From the NCBI GenBank assembly GCA_965659415.1, contig CBFHVA010000008.1:1-64000 (forward strand): a DNA stretch of 64,000 nucleotides, in the 5' to 3' direction. The DNA comes from Phaeocystidibacter sp965659415 (GTDB taxonomy: Bacteria; Bacteroidota; Bacteroidia; Flavobacteriales; Schleiferiaceae). The position numbers were made by a program, and so were the translations under genes. The notes below the pieces were generated by a model. That model ran no database searches. It was not told where the DNA came from and was given only the letters and a program-made list of their open reading frames with translations. Below, piece after piece: positions 42,324 through 50,843 of this stretch (positions are counted from its first letter, which is position 1; each line of letters begins with the position of its first letter).

Positions 42324-44486
42324 TTATTCGTTTTCAGCGGTTTGTGCAGCTTGAATGTCTGTACCCAACCTTTGGAGATAGGCAATCAAGGCTACGATTT
42401 CTTCTTGCGGTTCAACCCCGTCAATTTCACTGTCAGCATTGAGTTGATCAGCAATCGCCTGGGCTTGCGCATCCATTTCAGCCTCCCAATTTTCGATGTA
42501 TTCATCCGTGTAAGGAACGCCTAGGGTTTGCATGGCTTCAAGCTTACCACGCGTCAAGCTTCTGTCCAACGTAGCGTCGTTATCACCATAAGTGAACAAC
42601 CATGGATAGCGCGGCATGATAGATCCGTCGGAAACAACCTGAGGATCCCACATATGGTTATAGTGCCAAACGGCTCCACCTGCTCCCGGATATTTTTGAC
42701 CAATACGGTGCAAGTCAGGACCTGTACGCTTAGACCCCCACAAGAAAGGGTGGTCGTAAACAAACTCGCTTGCTTTGGAGTACTCTCCGTAGCGCTCTAC
42801 CTCACTTCTAAACGGACGAACCATTTGAGAGTGACAAGCATTACAGCCTTCACGGATATAGAGGTCTCTACCTTCCAACTCGAGTACAGTGTATGGCTTC
42901 ACGTAATCGTGTTGTTCTACTCCACCTTTAGAGAGGATAGAAGGAACGATTTCAACCAATCCACCAATAGAGATAAGGATGGTGCTCATAATGAGGAGCT
43001 GAACTGGGCGACGCTCGATCCAACGGTGCCAGTATTCGCCTTTTTTAGCCTTGTAGGCTTTAGCAAGTGGAGCAGCTTCCGCTTCCTCATCTGCCACAAA
43101 AGATCCTTGTTTAACCGTTTTGTAGATGTTGTAAATCATGATGATTGCACCTACTAAGTAAAGTGTACCGCCAATGGCGCGAGTCACGTAGAAAGGCATA
43201 AGCTCAGTCACCGTGTCGAGGAAGTTTTGGTAAACCAATCCACCTTCAGCGTCAAATTGCTTCCACATCAAACTCTGAGTAAAACCGGCTACGTACATAG
43301 GGATGGCCCAGAAGAGTATGCCAAGCGTGCCAATCCAGAAATGAGTATTGGCTAGGCGCTCACTCCAAAGCTTGGTTTTGTACATCTTAGGAATGAGGAA
43401 GTAGATCATACCAAAGATGAGGAATCCGTTCCAACCTAAAGTTCCAATGTGAACGTGTGCTGGAATCCAGTCGGTAAAGTGCGCAATCGCATTTACGTTT
43501 TTCAAAGAGAGTAGCGGACCTTCCAACGTGGCCATACCGTATGCGGTAATAGCTACCACGAAGAATTTCAGTACGGCAGAATCTCGAACGCGATCCCAAG
43601 CTCCGCGGAGCGTAAGGAGACCATTGAGCATACCACCCCAACTTGGAGCGATAAGCATGATAGAGAATACCGTTCCTAAACTCTGTGCCCAATCAGGTAA
43701 TGAAGTATACAAGAGGTGGTGCGGACCAGCCCAGATATAGATGAAAATCAAGGCCCAGAAGTGGATGATCGAAAGTCGGTAGGAGTATACCGGACGATTT
43801 ACCGCTTTTGGAACAAAGTAATACATCAAACCAAGCACTGGAGTAGTGAGGAAGAAGGCTACAGCGTTGTGACCGTACCACCACTGCACCAAGGCATCTT
43901 GAACCCCCGCAAAAATGGAGTAACTCTTGAATGCACCTACCGGGATTTCGAGGTTGTTGACAATGTGAAGTACGGCAACAGTAACCCAAGTAGCAATGTA
44001 GAACCAAATGGCCACGTACAAATGGCGCTCACGACGCTTGATAATGGTCCATATCATGTTGATACCGAAAATCACCCATACCAAGGTGATCAAGATATCG
44101 ATTGGCCATTCGAGCTCGGCGTACTCTTTAGATGATGAAAGCCCAAGTGCCAAAGTAACCGCTGCCAGGGCTATGATGAGCTGCCAGCCCCAGAAGTGAA
44201 GCTTACTCAAAAGCTTACTCGCCATTGGCGTTTTCAACAGTCTCGGCAAGGAGTAATAAATACCCGCAAAAATGGCATTACCCACAAAGGCGAAAATCGC
44301 TGCATTCGTGTGAATGGCTCTCAATCGACCATAGGTCAGGAACTCTAAATCGAAGTTCAAGGCAGGAGCGAATAGCTGCGAAGCGATGGTGATACCGATT
44401 AAAAATGCAATCACCGACCAGAAAAGGGTAGCGTAGGTGAAGTTCCGCACAATGCGGTTGTCGTAGTGGAATTTTTCTAGTTCCAT
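42324..44486 (-). CDS. ccoNO: cbb3 cytochrome c oxidase subunits I and II fused (CcoN-CcoO)
   Basis: 720 residues. The first about 490 form the twelve-helix catalytic subunit with heme and CuB histidines in RAIHTNAAIFAF, QWWYGHNAVAF, WAGPHHLLYT and PAHVHIGTLGWNG. The last about 200 form the CcoO part with a membrane helix and the heme c site CNACHSQMVRPF. It reduces oxygen to water with high affinity at the inner membrane. The fusion is the Bacteroidota arrangement. It begins six bases after ccoS. Confidence 0.96.
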   Translation of the reverse strand: MELEKFHYDNRIVRNFTYATLFWSVIAFLIGITIASQLFAPALNFDLEFLTYGRLRAIHTNAAIFAFVGNAIFAGIYYSLPRLLKTPMASKLLSKLHFWGWQLIIALAAVTLALGLSSSKEYAELEWPIDILITLVWVIFGINMIWTIIKRRERHLYVAIWFYIATWVTVAVLHIVNNLEIPVGAFKSYSIFAGVQDALVQWWYGHNAVAFFLTTPVLGLMYYFVPKAVNRPVYSYRLSIIHFWALIFIYIWAGPHHLLYTSLPDWAQSLGTVFSIMLIAPSWGGMLNGLLTLRGAWDRVRDSAVLKFFVVAITAYGMATLEGPLLSLKNVNAIAHFTDWIPAHVHIGTLGWNGFLIFGMIYFLIPKMYKTKLWSERLANTHFWIGTLGILFWAIPMYVAGFTQSLMWKQFDAEGGLVYQNFLDTVTELMPFYVTRAIGGTLYLVGAIIMIYNIYKTVKQGSFVADEEAEAAPLAKAYKAKKGEYWHRWIERRPVQLLIMSTILISIGGLVEIVPSILSKGGVEQHDYVKPYTVLELEGRDLYIREGCNACHSQMVRPFRSEVERYGEYSKASEFVYDHPFLWGSKRTGPDLHRIGQKYPGAGGAVWHYNHMWDPQVVSDGSIMPRYPWLFTYGDNDATLDRSLTRGKLEAMQTLGVPYTDEYIENWEAEMDAQAQAIADQLNADSEIDGVEPQEEIVALIAYLQRLGTDIQAAQTAENE

Positions 44487-44492
44487 ACTTCG

Positions 44493-44648
44493 TTAGGATT
44501 TGAAATCTTCGTCATCGTCATGTAGAAAGCGCACAGATGAACCATAGGTGTCGTCAAACTGCCCTGATTTAACAGACCAGATGAAGGCTCCTAAGAACAC
44601 AAGGGCTACTAGTAAACTGACAGAGATTAGTAAGTAGATGATTTCCAT
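44493..44648 (-). CDS. ccoS: CcoS cbb3 oxidase maturation protein
   Basis: 51 residues: MEIIYLLISVSLLVALVFL, a single membrane helix, then FIWSVKSGQFDDTYGSSVR and an acidic tail ending DDDEDFKS. The WSVKSGQFDD segment is the CcoS hallmark. CcoS is needed to insert heme b and CuB into CcoN. It is the first gene of the operon. The copper ATPase CcoI, often next to ccoS, is not in this window. Confidence 0.93.
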   Translation of the reverse strand: MEIIYLLISVSLLVALVFLGAFIWSVKSGQFDDTYGSSVRFLHDDDEDFKS

Positions 44649-44679
44649 GAAGGATTGTGGTCCTTTTAATTTTCACACA

Positions 44680-44687
44680 CAAATCTA
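44680..44687 (-). promoter_or_regulatory. -7 promoter element of the cbb3 operon
   Basis: On the minus strand this reads TAGATTTG, an exact TAnnTTTG match, 31 bases before the ccoS ATG. Confidence 0.65.
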
Positions 44688-44728
44688 TCTACACCACTTC
44701 CCGAGGCACATGACAAACCTCAAATCAC

Positions 44729-44748
44729 AACATGATTTTTATCATGTT
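44729..44748. promoter_or_regulatory. Fnr/Crp-type palindrome between ccoS and the MarR gene
   Basis: AACATGAT-TTTT-ATCATGTT is a perfect 8-4-8 inverted repeat containing the TGAT-N4-ATCA core of Crp/Fnr-family sites. Its centre is about 60-65 bases upstream of the expected cbb3 operon start point, a class I activator position. Oxygen-responsive activation is inferred. Confidence 0.65.
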
Positions 44749-44793
44749 TTATACCTTCTGAACCCTTTGTTTTTCTCAGTGTTAGAACATTGA

Positions 44794-44801
44794 TATATTT
44801 G
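44794..44801 (+). promoter_or_regulatory. -7 promoter element of the MarR gene
   Basis: TATATTTG, an exact TAnnTTTG match, 17 bases before the ATG at 44819. Confidence 0.65.
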
Positions 44802-44818
44802 AAACCAAATTGGAGACA

Positions 44819-45271
44819 ATGAATATTGGTGACGCAATTAAGCAGGCAAAGTTTGAGAACGCCCATCAAAAGGCGATGATCAATCTAATTTATACCCACA
44901 ATTGGTTCAAGGAGCGATTGTCGGCCTTCCTAAAGAATGAGGAGATAACTTCTCAGCAGTTCAACGTTCTTCGGATTTTGAACGGTCAGTATCCGGAAGG
45001 GATTACAACCGGAGAAATTCGCGCTAGGATGCTCGACAAGATGAGTGATGCCTCTCGGTTGGTAGATCGCTTGGAGAAGCAAGGTATGGTGATGAAGAAT
45101 AGAAATCCAGAAGACCGAAGACTGGTAACTTGCGTCATTACAGATGCGGGGAGAGCGCTTCTTCAAAAAATCAAATTGGAAGAAGGTAGCTTGTATCAGC
45201 CACTCACTCATAATTTAACCGACAAAGAAGCTTCCGAACTCAGCGATCTTTTGGATAAGATGAGAGGCTAA
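44819..45271 (+). CDS. MarR-family transcriptional regulator
   Basis: 150 residues from the ATG at 44819, preceded by GGAG; a TTG at 44810 is the alternative. The winged helix-turn-helix is clear: TSQQFNVLRILNGQ, GITTGEIRARMLDKMSDASR (recognition helix), and wing GMVMKNRNPEDRRLVTCVIT. Family members bind DNA as dimers and often respond to small ligands or oxidants. It is divergent from the cbb3 operon, sharing the spacer with the Fnr-type site, and convergent with pgi, three bases apart. Confidence 0.9.
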   Translation: MNIGDAIKQAKFENAHQKAMINLIYTHNWFKERLSAFLKNEEITSQQFNVLRILNGQYPEGITTGEIRARMLDKMSDASRLVDRLEKQGMVMKNRNPEDRRLVTCVITDAGRALLQKIKLEEGSLYQPLTHNLTDKEASELSDLLDKMRG

Positions 45272-45274
45272 GGC

Positions 45275-46921
45275 CTAACGATTCTTTAAATAGAAATTAA
45301 TAAGCCCGGTTGTAGACGCATCGTGCTCTCCAACCTTTCCATCTTTCAATTCGGGAAGTATCACATTCGCCAATTGCTTTCCTAGCTCCACACCCCATTG
45401 GTCGAAGCTGAAGATATTCCAAATCACCCCTTGAGCGAAAATTTTCTGCTCGTACATCGCGATTAAGGCACCTAAACTTTCCGGCGTCATTCGATTGAAG
45501 AGGAAGGAAGTAGTCGGTCTGTTGCCTTCAAATATCTTGAATGGAGCGAGTCGCTCTATTTCTTCTTCTGATTTGCCTGCTGCTTTGAGTTCACTTTTCA
45601 CCGTTTCTTCGTTCTTGCCTCGCATCAATGCTTCTGTTTGGGCGAAGAAGTTGGAAAGTAATTTTTGATGATGATCTTCTAGGTTGTGCTCGGGATTTAC
45701 ACTGGCAATGAAATCACAAGGAATAAGTGAAGTGCCTTGGTGAATAAGCTGGTAGAAGGCATGTTGGCCATTTGTTCCAGGTTCACCCCAAACGATGGGA
45801 CCAGTTTGCCACTCCACTTTTTCGCCTGAGCGATCTACGCTTTTTCCATTGCTTTCCATGTCTGCCTGTTGCAAGTAGGCAGCAAATCGGTGCAAGTTCT
45901 GGTCGTATGGCAATATGGCGGTGCTTTCTGAGTCCAAAAAGTTTCGATACCAGATGCCAAGTGCGGCCATCTTGAGAGGGATGTTCGATTCAAAAGGAGC
46001 TTCGGCAAAATGACGATCCATTTGATGTGCGCCGCTCAAGAACTGCTGAAAGTGCTCTTTGCCAACCGCTAGACAAACGGGTAGTCCTATGCTGCTCCAC
46101 ACGGAATAGCGTCCTCCAACCCAGTCCCAAAAACCAAACATGTTTTCTTCACTGATTCCGAACTCTAGCACCTTTTCTCTATTGGTGCTCACAGCTACAA
46201 AGTGCTTAGCAACGTCTGATTCTGACTTAGCATATTCCATAAACCACTTCCTTGCTGTATGAGCGTTTGTCATGGTTTCTTGCGTCGTGAAAGTCTTCGA
46301 TTCGATTATGAAAAGTGTGCGAGCTGGATCAGCAGTGCGCAATACACGAGTGATATCCGCTCCATCAACATTGGAAACGAAATGGAAATGTAAGTCAGGA
46401 CGTGTGAAGGGCTTGAGCGCCTCATAGGCCATTTTCGGACCTAAATCGGATCCTCCAATTCCTATATTCACTACATGCTGTATGGTTTTGCCTGTGTAGC
46501 CCTTCCAAGATCCCTCTCTAATTTTCTTGGAGAATGCATAAACCTTGTCGAGTTCAGCGTGAATCTTAGGGATTACGTTTTCACCCTCAACCAGAACGGA
46601 AGACTCAGCAGGTGCGCGCAAGGCCGAATGCAGCACTGCACGGCCTTCCGTTTCGTTTATCGCGTCTCCATTTAGTTGAGATTGAATAGCCGAAAATATA
46701 TCAGCCTCGTCAAACAACTTTTCAAGTAGTTTCCAGGTTGTTGTAGATACCTTATTCTTGGAGAAGTCGGCCAAGAAAAGGGGATGTTGATTCGACATTT
46801 CAGCAAACCGATTCGGATTCGAATCAAAGACTTCAGAAATGTCAAAATCCCGAATTTCATTGGCGTGGCTCATGAGTTCAGACCATGCAGTTAAATCAGT
46901 CGGTTTGGTACGTTTCAGCAT
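45275..46921 (-). CDS. pgi: Glucose-6-phosphate isomerase
   Basis: 548 residues from the ATG at 46921 (MLKRTKPTDLTAW). A start at 46942 would lie inside the promoter element. The protein interconverts glucose-6-phosphate and fructose-6-phosphate. Signatures are VNIGIGGSDLGPKMAYEAL, FIIESKTFTTQETMTNA, FGFWDWVGGRYSVWSSIGL and, near the C-terminus, FDQWGVELGKQLA. Single gene. Confidence 0.96.
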   Translation of the reverse strand: MLKRTKPTDLTAWSELMSHANEIRDFDISEVFDSNPNRFAEMSNQHPLFLADFSKNKVSTTTWKLLEKLFDEADIFSAIQSQLNGDAINETEGRAVLHSALRAPAESSVLVEGENVIPKIHAELDKVYAFSKKIREGSWKGYTGKTIQHVVNIGIGGSDLGPKMAYEALKPFTRPDLHFHFVSNVDGADITRVLRTADPARTLFIIESKTFTTQETMTNAHTARKWFMEYAKSESDVAKHFVAVSTNREKVLEFGISEENMFGFWDWVGGRYSVWSSIGLPVCLAVGKEHFQQFLSGAHQMDRHFAEAPFESNIPLKMAALGIWYRNFLDSESTAILPYDQNLHRFAAYLQQADMESNGKSVDRSGEKVEWQTGPIVWGEPGTNGQHAFYQLIHQGTSLIPCDFIASVNPEHNLEDHHQKLLSNFFAQTEALMRGKNEETVKSELKAAGKSEEEIERLAPFKIFEGNRPTTSFLFNRMTPESLGALIAMYEQKIFAQGVIWNIFSFDQWGVELGKQLANVILPELKDGKVGEHDASTTGLINFYLKNR

Positions 46922-46939
46922 CAGAATCAATTTGAGATT

Positions 46940-46947
46940 CAAATGTA
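46940..46947 (-). promoter_or_regulatory. -7 promoter element of pgi
   Basis: On the minus strand this reads TACATTTG, an exact TAnnTTTG match, 18 bases before the pgi ATG. It is only nine bases from the desaturase -7 element reading the other way. Confidence 0.65.
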
Positions 46948-46956
46948 ACGACTTCC

Positions 46957-46978
46957 TATCTTTGAATCACTAAATTTG
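46957..46978 (+). promoter_or_regulatory. Two candidate -7 elements of the desaturase gene
   Basis: TATCTTTG (46957-46964) and TAAATTTG (46971-46978) both match TAnnTTTG. The second would give a leaderless transcript, as the ATG is at 46984. Confidence 0.55.
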
Positions 46979-46983
46979 CCGCA

Positions 46984-48078
46984 ATGAATACGACGATTGA
47001 CAAAAAGGCAATCAATGATCGAAATAGATCGTTTGCCACAGAGCTAAACCGAGAGGTTCACGCTTATTTGAATGCAGAAGGCAAGTCTTCTTACGCTGAT
47101 TTTCGCTACTACTTCAAGGCCGCAATGATGGCAGGCCTCTATTGGATTCCTTTTGTTTTGATGCTCGCCCACGTGGGTGGAGAAACTATGTTTTGGGTGG
47201 CTTGGGTTCTAATGGGATTTGGAATGGCCGGTATTGGAATGAACGTAATGCACGATGCAAACCACGGTTCAGTAAGCAAAAAGAAGAATATTAACTCGTT
47301 CTTTGGAGCGAGTATGTACCTGTTAAGTGGATACGTTCTTACTTGGCAGATTCAGCACAATCACCTTCATCACAACTACACCAATCACTTGGGTCAGGAT
47401 GAAGATTTAGAAACCCGCGGATTGTTGCGTTTGCACCCGGGAGATAAATGGAAGAAGGGTCACCGCTTCCAGGCTTGGTACGGTCCCTTTATCTATGGTC
47501 TGCTTACCCTCAATTGGGTGCTAGTGAAAGACTTCAGTCAAGTAGCTCGCTATAACAAGATGGGGTTGCTCAAGAAATTTAAAACTACCGTAAAGAAAGA
47601 ATTCACAAAGCTTTCATTCATTAAGGCCTTGTATGTAGGGGTGTTTATTGGCTTACCTATGATGATGGGCTGGACATGGTATAGTGTACTTCTTGGTTTC
47701 GCGATCATGCACTTCTTGGCGGGTGTAGTTTTGAGCTTCGTATTCCAACTTGCCCACGTAGTGCCAGAAGTAGATCAGTTTGAAGGTGAAGAAATTGAAG
47801 GGCCAGGAGCTTGGCAGGTTAATCAGCTGCTTACCACTTCGAATTTCGCCATGAAGAATCCTATTCTCACCTGGAGTTTGGGCGGTTTGAATCATCAAGT
47901 TGAGCACCACTTATTCCCGCATGTGAGTCACGTGCACTATCCAGCCATCGCCAAGATTGTAGAGCGTGTGGCCAAGGAAAACGATTTACCTTATCATAAG
48001 CACAGCTTTATGTTGGAGGCCATTGTGGCGCACATTAAGTTCTTGAATCAATTGGGAAAGAGGCCAGCTATGGCCTAA
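46984..48078 (+). CDS. Membrane fatty acid desaturase
   Basis: 364 residues with four membrane helices. The three di-iron histidine boxes are complete: HDANHGS, HNHLHHNYTNH and NHQVEHHLFPHVSHVHY. Members introduce double bonds into acyl chains (front-end or linoleoyl-CoA type by box 3, QxxHH) and help maintain membrane fluidity. It is a single gene, divergent from pgi and ending before a terminator. Confidence 0.93.
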   Translation: MNTTIDKKAINDRNRSFATELNREVHAYLNAEGKSSYADFRYYFKAAMMAGLYWIPFVLMLAHVGGETMFWVAWVLMGFGMAGIGMNVMHDANHGSVSKKKNINSFFGASMYLLSGYVLTWQIQHNHLHHNYTNHLGQDEDLETRGLLRLHPGDKWKKGHRFQAWYGPFIYGLLTLNWVLVKDFSQVARYNKMGLLKKFKTTVKKEFTKLSFIKALYVGVFIGLPMMMGWTWYSVLLGFAIMHFLAGVVLSFVFQLAHVVPEVDQFEGEEIEGPGAWQVNQLLTTSNFAMKNPILTWSLGGLNHQVEHHLFPHVSHVHYPAIAKIVERVAKENDLPYHKHSFMLEAIVAHIKFLNQLGKRPAMA

Positions 48079-48092
48079 TTGCTAATTCGTTG

Positions 48093-48129
48093 AATAAAAA
48101 AAGCGAGGATGATGGTCCCCGCTTTTTTT
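48093..48129. terminator. Terminator between the desaturase and NifU-like genes
   Basis: AAAAAAAGCG-AGGA and TCC-CCGCTTTTTTT form an imperfect stem with A and T tracts on the two sides, suiting both convergent genes. Confidence 0.75.
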
Positions 48130-48171
48130 GTGCTTAAATGTTCCTAATTTTTAGGTCAGATCCTTTTTCAA

Positions 48172-48786
48172 CTATCCGTTTATAGCTTCTACATCATCCA
48201 CTAACGTAGGAAGCATCTTTTGCATCAGGTTGAGAATGCCGCTTTTGAGGGTCATGGTAGATGAAGGACATCCTGAGCACGCACCTTGAAGCTGGACCTT
48301 TACAATCTTATTGTCGTAGCCCGCATAGCGAATGTTACCACCATCCTGAGCAACAGCAGGCTTTACGTATTCTTCCAAGATTTCAATGATGCGTGTCTCA
48401 ACCTCACCTAAATTTTCAGGATTGACATCTTCTGTAATGTTGGAAGCGGTTTCTTGGGCGGTTTCTTTGATTTCAACTGTCTCAGTCAGCACGGGCTTAC
48501 CGTCCTTAACGTATTCGGTGATAAAACCTCTTATTTCGGCTGTAATCTCTTCCCATTCAACAATGTCGTATTTGGATATCGCGACAAAATTTGATGAGAT
48601 AAAGACCTCCTTTACAAATGGAAAGTGGAAAAGTTGACTTGCCAATGGGGAAGGTTTAGCTTCTTCAATATTGTGAAACTCCACACTATCACCTTCGATT
48701 AAACGCATGCTGGCCACAAACTTCATCACTCCGGGATTCGGAGTCATTTCGGCATAAATTTCTACCGGTACGCGTTCGCTGTTCAT
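48172..48786 (-). CDS. NifU-like iron-sulfur scaffold protein (Nfu)
   Basis: 204 residues from the ATG at 48786 (MNSERVPVEIYAEMTPNPG); a start at 48807 overlaps the promoter. The N-terminal Nfu domain (TPNPGVMKFVAS to PFVKEVFISSNFVAI) is followed by a linker and a C-terminal NifU domain. That domain has VAQDGGNIRYAGYDN and the cluster-binding CSGCPSSTMTLKSGI. It assembles or carries [4Fe-4S] clusters to target proteins. Single gene, divergent from the carbonic anhydrase family gene. Confidence 0.92.
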   Translation of the reverse strand: MNSERVPVEIYAEMTPNPGVMKFVASMRLIEGDSVEFHNIEEAKPSPLASQLFHFPFVKEVFISSNFVAISKYDIVEWEEITAEIRGFITEYVKDGKPVLTETVEIKETAQETASNITEDVNPENLGEVETRIIEILEEYVKPAVAQDGGNIRYAGYDNKIVKVQLQGACSGCPSSTMTLKSGILNLMQKMLPTLVDDVEAING

Positions 48787-48804
48787 TTCGAAAATATTTT
48801 GATA

Positions 48805-48812
48805 CAAAGATA
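48805..48812 (-). promoter_or_regulatory. -7 promoter element of the NifU-like gene
   Basis: On the minus strand this reads TATCTTTG, an exact TAnnTTTG match, 18 bases before the ATG at 48786. A weaker plus-strand candidate, GACCTTTG, lies at 48825-48832. Confidence 0.6.
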
Positions 48813-48875
48813 GGCCATAATGCCGACCTTTGTTTGACCATCGAATTGCTTTTTAGCCCCCAATAGATAGAAACT

Positions 48876-49403
48876 ATGGCATTGATTAAAGACGTTCTCG
48901 ATAAGCATCCTGAAATGGGATCGGATTGTTTTTTGGCGGAAACAGCTACGATTATAGGTGACGTGATAATGGGCGATCAATGCAGTGTTTGGTTTAATGC
49001 TGTGGTGCGTGGTGATGTGAATGCTATCCGAATGGGAAATAAGGTGAATGTGCAGGATAATGCAGTCATTCACTGTACGTACGAAAAAGCGGCAACTACC
49101 ATTGGCAACAATGTGAGTATTGGTCATAATGCCATTGTTCACGGGTGTACCATCCATGACAATGTGCTTGTGGGCATGGGGTCCATTGTGATGGATAATT
49201 GTGTAGTTGAGAGCAATTCAATCATCGCAGCAGGAGCTGTGCTTACCGAAGGAACCCATGTTCCCTCGGGAACTATTTTTGCTGGAATTCCGGCACGAAA
49301 GATTAAAGACATCACTCCTGAACTAACGAAGTGTGAGGTGGAGCGAATTGCCAATAATTACGTGATGTATTCTTCCTGGTTCAAGGACGCTACTAAGCTC
49401 TAA
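48876..49403 (+). CDS. Gamma-class carbonic anhydrase family protein
   Basis: 175 residues, a left-handed beta-helix of hexapeptide repeats. Metal-binding histidines appear in NAVIHCTYEKA and VSIGHNAIVHGCTI, with VVRGDVNAIRMG typical of YrdA/PaaY-like proteins. Members are trimeric; some hydrate CO2, others have lost activity. The stop abuts the convergent murI stop with no gap. Confidence 0.9.
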   Translation: MALIKDVLDKHPEMGSDCFLAETATIIGDVIMGDQCSVWFNAVVRGDVNAIRMGNKVNVQDNAVIHCTYEKAATTIGNNVSIGHNAIVHGCTIHDNVLVGMGSIVMDNCVVESNSIIAAGAVLTEGTHVPSGTIFAGIPARKIKDITPELTKCEVERIANNYVMYSSWFKDATKL

Positions 49404-50201
49404 TTACTTCCAGATATCGGACTCTTCTAGCTGCACATTGGCATTGAAGAAATGGCGGGCTATCCGCTCAAATGTGTCGGTGTAATCGCTCACGAAGAAC
49501 TTAGAGGAACCACTCGTTAGATTTGAAGCGAGAAGACTCATATCCTTTAAGGTGTTCAAGGTGTGTTGAGCGACAATCTTCGGGGTGTTCATTATGGCAA
49601 CCCCATCGCCCAAAATTTTTTGAAATAGTTCTGTCAAAAGCGGATAATGCGTACAACCCGGAATGAGCGTTTGGATGTTTTGCATTTCAGGCAACGATAA
49701 GTAATGTTCAGCCGTCTTGGTGGCGATTGCGCTATCTTCTAGACCCTCCTCAATCACTGGAACAAACAAAGGCGTTGCCAGAGCACGAATGTCATAGTCA
49801 TGGTTGAGGGCTTCAATTTTACGCTGATAAACCTGAGAAGCAATAGTAGCTCTGGTTCCAATGATACCAATTCGTTTTACCTCTCTGTCAATGGATTCTA
49901 CCACGGGGTCAATTACATTGATAATCGGAATAGTAGGTTCGAACTGATCTTTTAATACCTGTGTGGCCACAGAGCTGGCCGAGTTACAAGCAATGATGAT
50001 AGCCTTAGCATCTGAATCTGCTAAAAAGCGTGCAATGCCCTTGCTATAAGATCGAATGGCTTCGGGCGACTTTTCGCCGTAGGGGAGGTGAGCCGTATCT
50101 CCAAAATAGAGCAGGTCTTCATGAGGTAGCAAGTCGCGGACCGCCTTTGCAACGGTGAGCCCACCTACACCTGAATCGAATATACCTATGGGTTGTTTCA
50201 C
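49404..50201 (-). CDS. murI: Glutamate racemase
   Basis: 265 residues from a GTG at 50201 (MKQPIGIFDSGVGGLTV). The open frame extends 17 residues upstream without family similarity. The protein makes D-glutamate for peptidoglycan. Both catalytic cysteines are seen in IIIACNSASSVA and LIPGCTHYPLL, with LLYFGDTAHLPYGEKS near the N-terminus. It lies after the ompH terminator and is probably separately transcribed. Confidence 0.95.
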   Translation of the reverse strand: MKQPIGIFDSGVGGLTVAKAVRDLLPHEDLLYFGDTAHLPYGEKSPEAIRSYSKGIARFLADSDAKAIIIACNSASSVATQVLKDQFEPTIPIINVIDPVVESIDREVKRIGIIGTRATIASQVYQRKIEALNHDYDIRALATPLFVPVIEEGLEDSAIATKTAEHYLSLPEMQNIQTLIPGCTHYPLLTELFQKILGDGVAIMNTPKIVAQHTLNTLKDMSLLASNLTSGSSKFFVSDYTDTFERIARHFFNANVQLEESDIWK

Positions 50202-50252
50202 TTCCGCAAGATAAGGTAAAGGCTGATTTAGTGAATGCCGGAGGTTGGGCAA

Positions 50253-50287
50253 TAAAAAAACCCCCTATCCAAAATTGGAAGGGGGTT
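50253..50287 (-). terminator. Intrinsic terminator after the bamA-ompH operon
   Basis: On the minus strand, AACCCCCTTCCAA and the facing TTGGATAGGGGGTT form a GC-rich stem, followed by seven T residues. It starts 18 bases after the last ompH stop. Confidence 0.9.
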
Positions 50288-50305
50288 CACATAAGTGAGT
50301 TTCGA

Positions 50306-50833
50306 TTAGATCAATCCCAATTCTGTAAGAACTAGATTGCTCACATCGTGATCGTTCTTGCCGAAGAGCACCACGTCGCGATTCCCGATTGGAGAAACGG
50401 AATTGTCGAGGATGTAATCATATCCTTGAGCGGCACCAACAGCATCAATTGCTGCATACATTTTGGCGTATACGGGTTGTAATAGAGCTACCTCTTGCGA
50501 TTGCAAATCTTGCTGAGCTTGCATTGCAAATTCCTGAAGCTTTTGTTGCTTGTCTTGCAGCTCTTCTTCGGCTTGTCGTAAGCGCAAAGTAGACCATGAA
50601 GAGCCTTGAGTTTGTGCTGTTTGAAGAAGCGTAGCAATTTCAGCACGCATATCTTGGATATCCGTTTCGTATTGAGATTGCAGAGCTTGTAGCTGTGTCA
50701 TAGCAGATTGGTACTCTGGCATCTTAATCAAGATAGAGTCAGAGTTTACGTGTGCAATATTGAGCTGACCGAACATTGGGGCCGCTGCCAATACAAATGC
50801 AACCAGAGTAAAGAGTTTCGTAATGCGTTTCAT
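50306..50833 (-). CDS. OmpH/Skp-family periplasmic chaperone, copy 2
   Basis: 175 residues with a signal peptide (about 1-22, ending APMFGQ). The mature part is a long coiled coil (QSAMTQLQALQSQYETDIQD to QDLQSQEVALLQP), the Skp tentacle, ending in GYDYILDNS, the family C-terminal motif. It binds unfolded outer-membrane proteins on their way to BamA. It is the last gene of the operon and a paralog of the preceding gene. Confidence 0.9.
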   Translation of the reverse strand: MKRITKLFTLVAFVLAAAPMFGQLNIAHVNSDSILIKMPEYQSAMTQLQALQSQYETDIQDMRAEIATLLQTAQTQGSSWSTLRLRQAEEELQDKQQKLQEFAMQAQQDLQSQEVALLQPVYAKMYAAIDAVGAAQGYDYILDNSVSPIGNRDVVLFGKNDHDVSNLVLTELGLI

Positions 50834-50843
50834 TCCTTTTATT

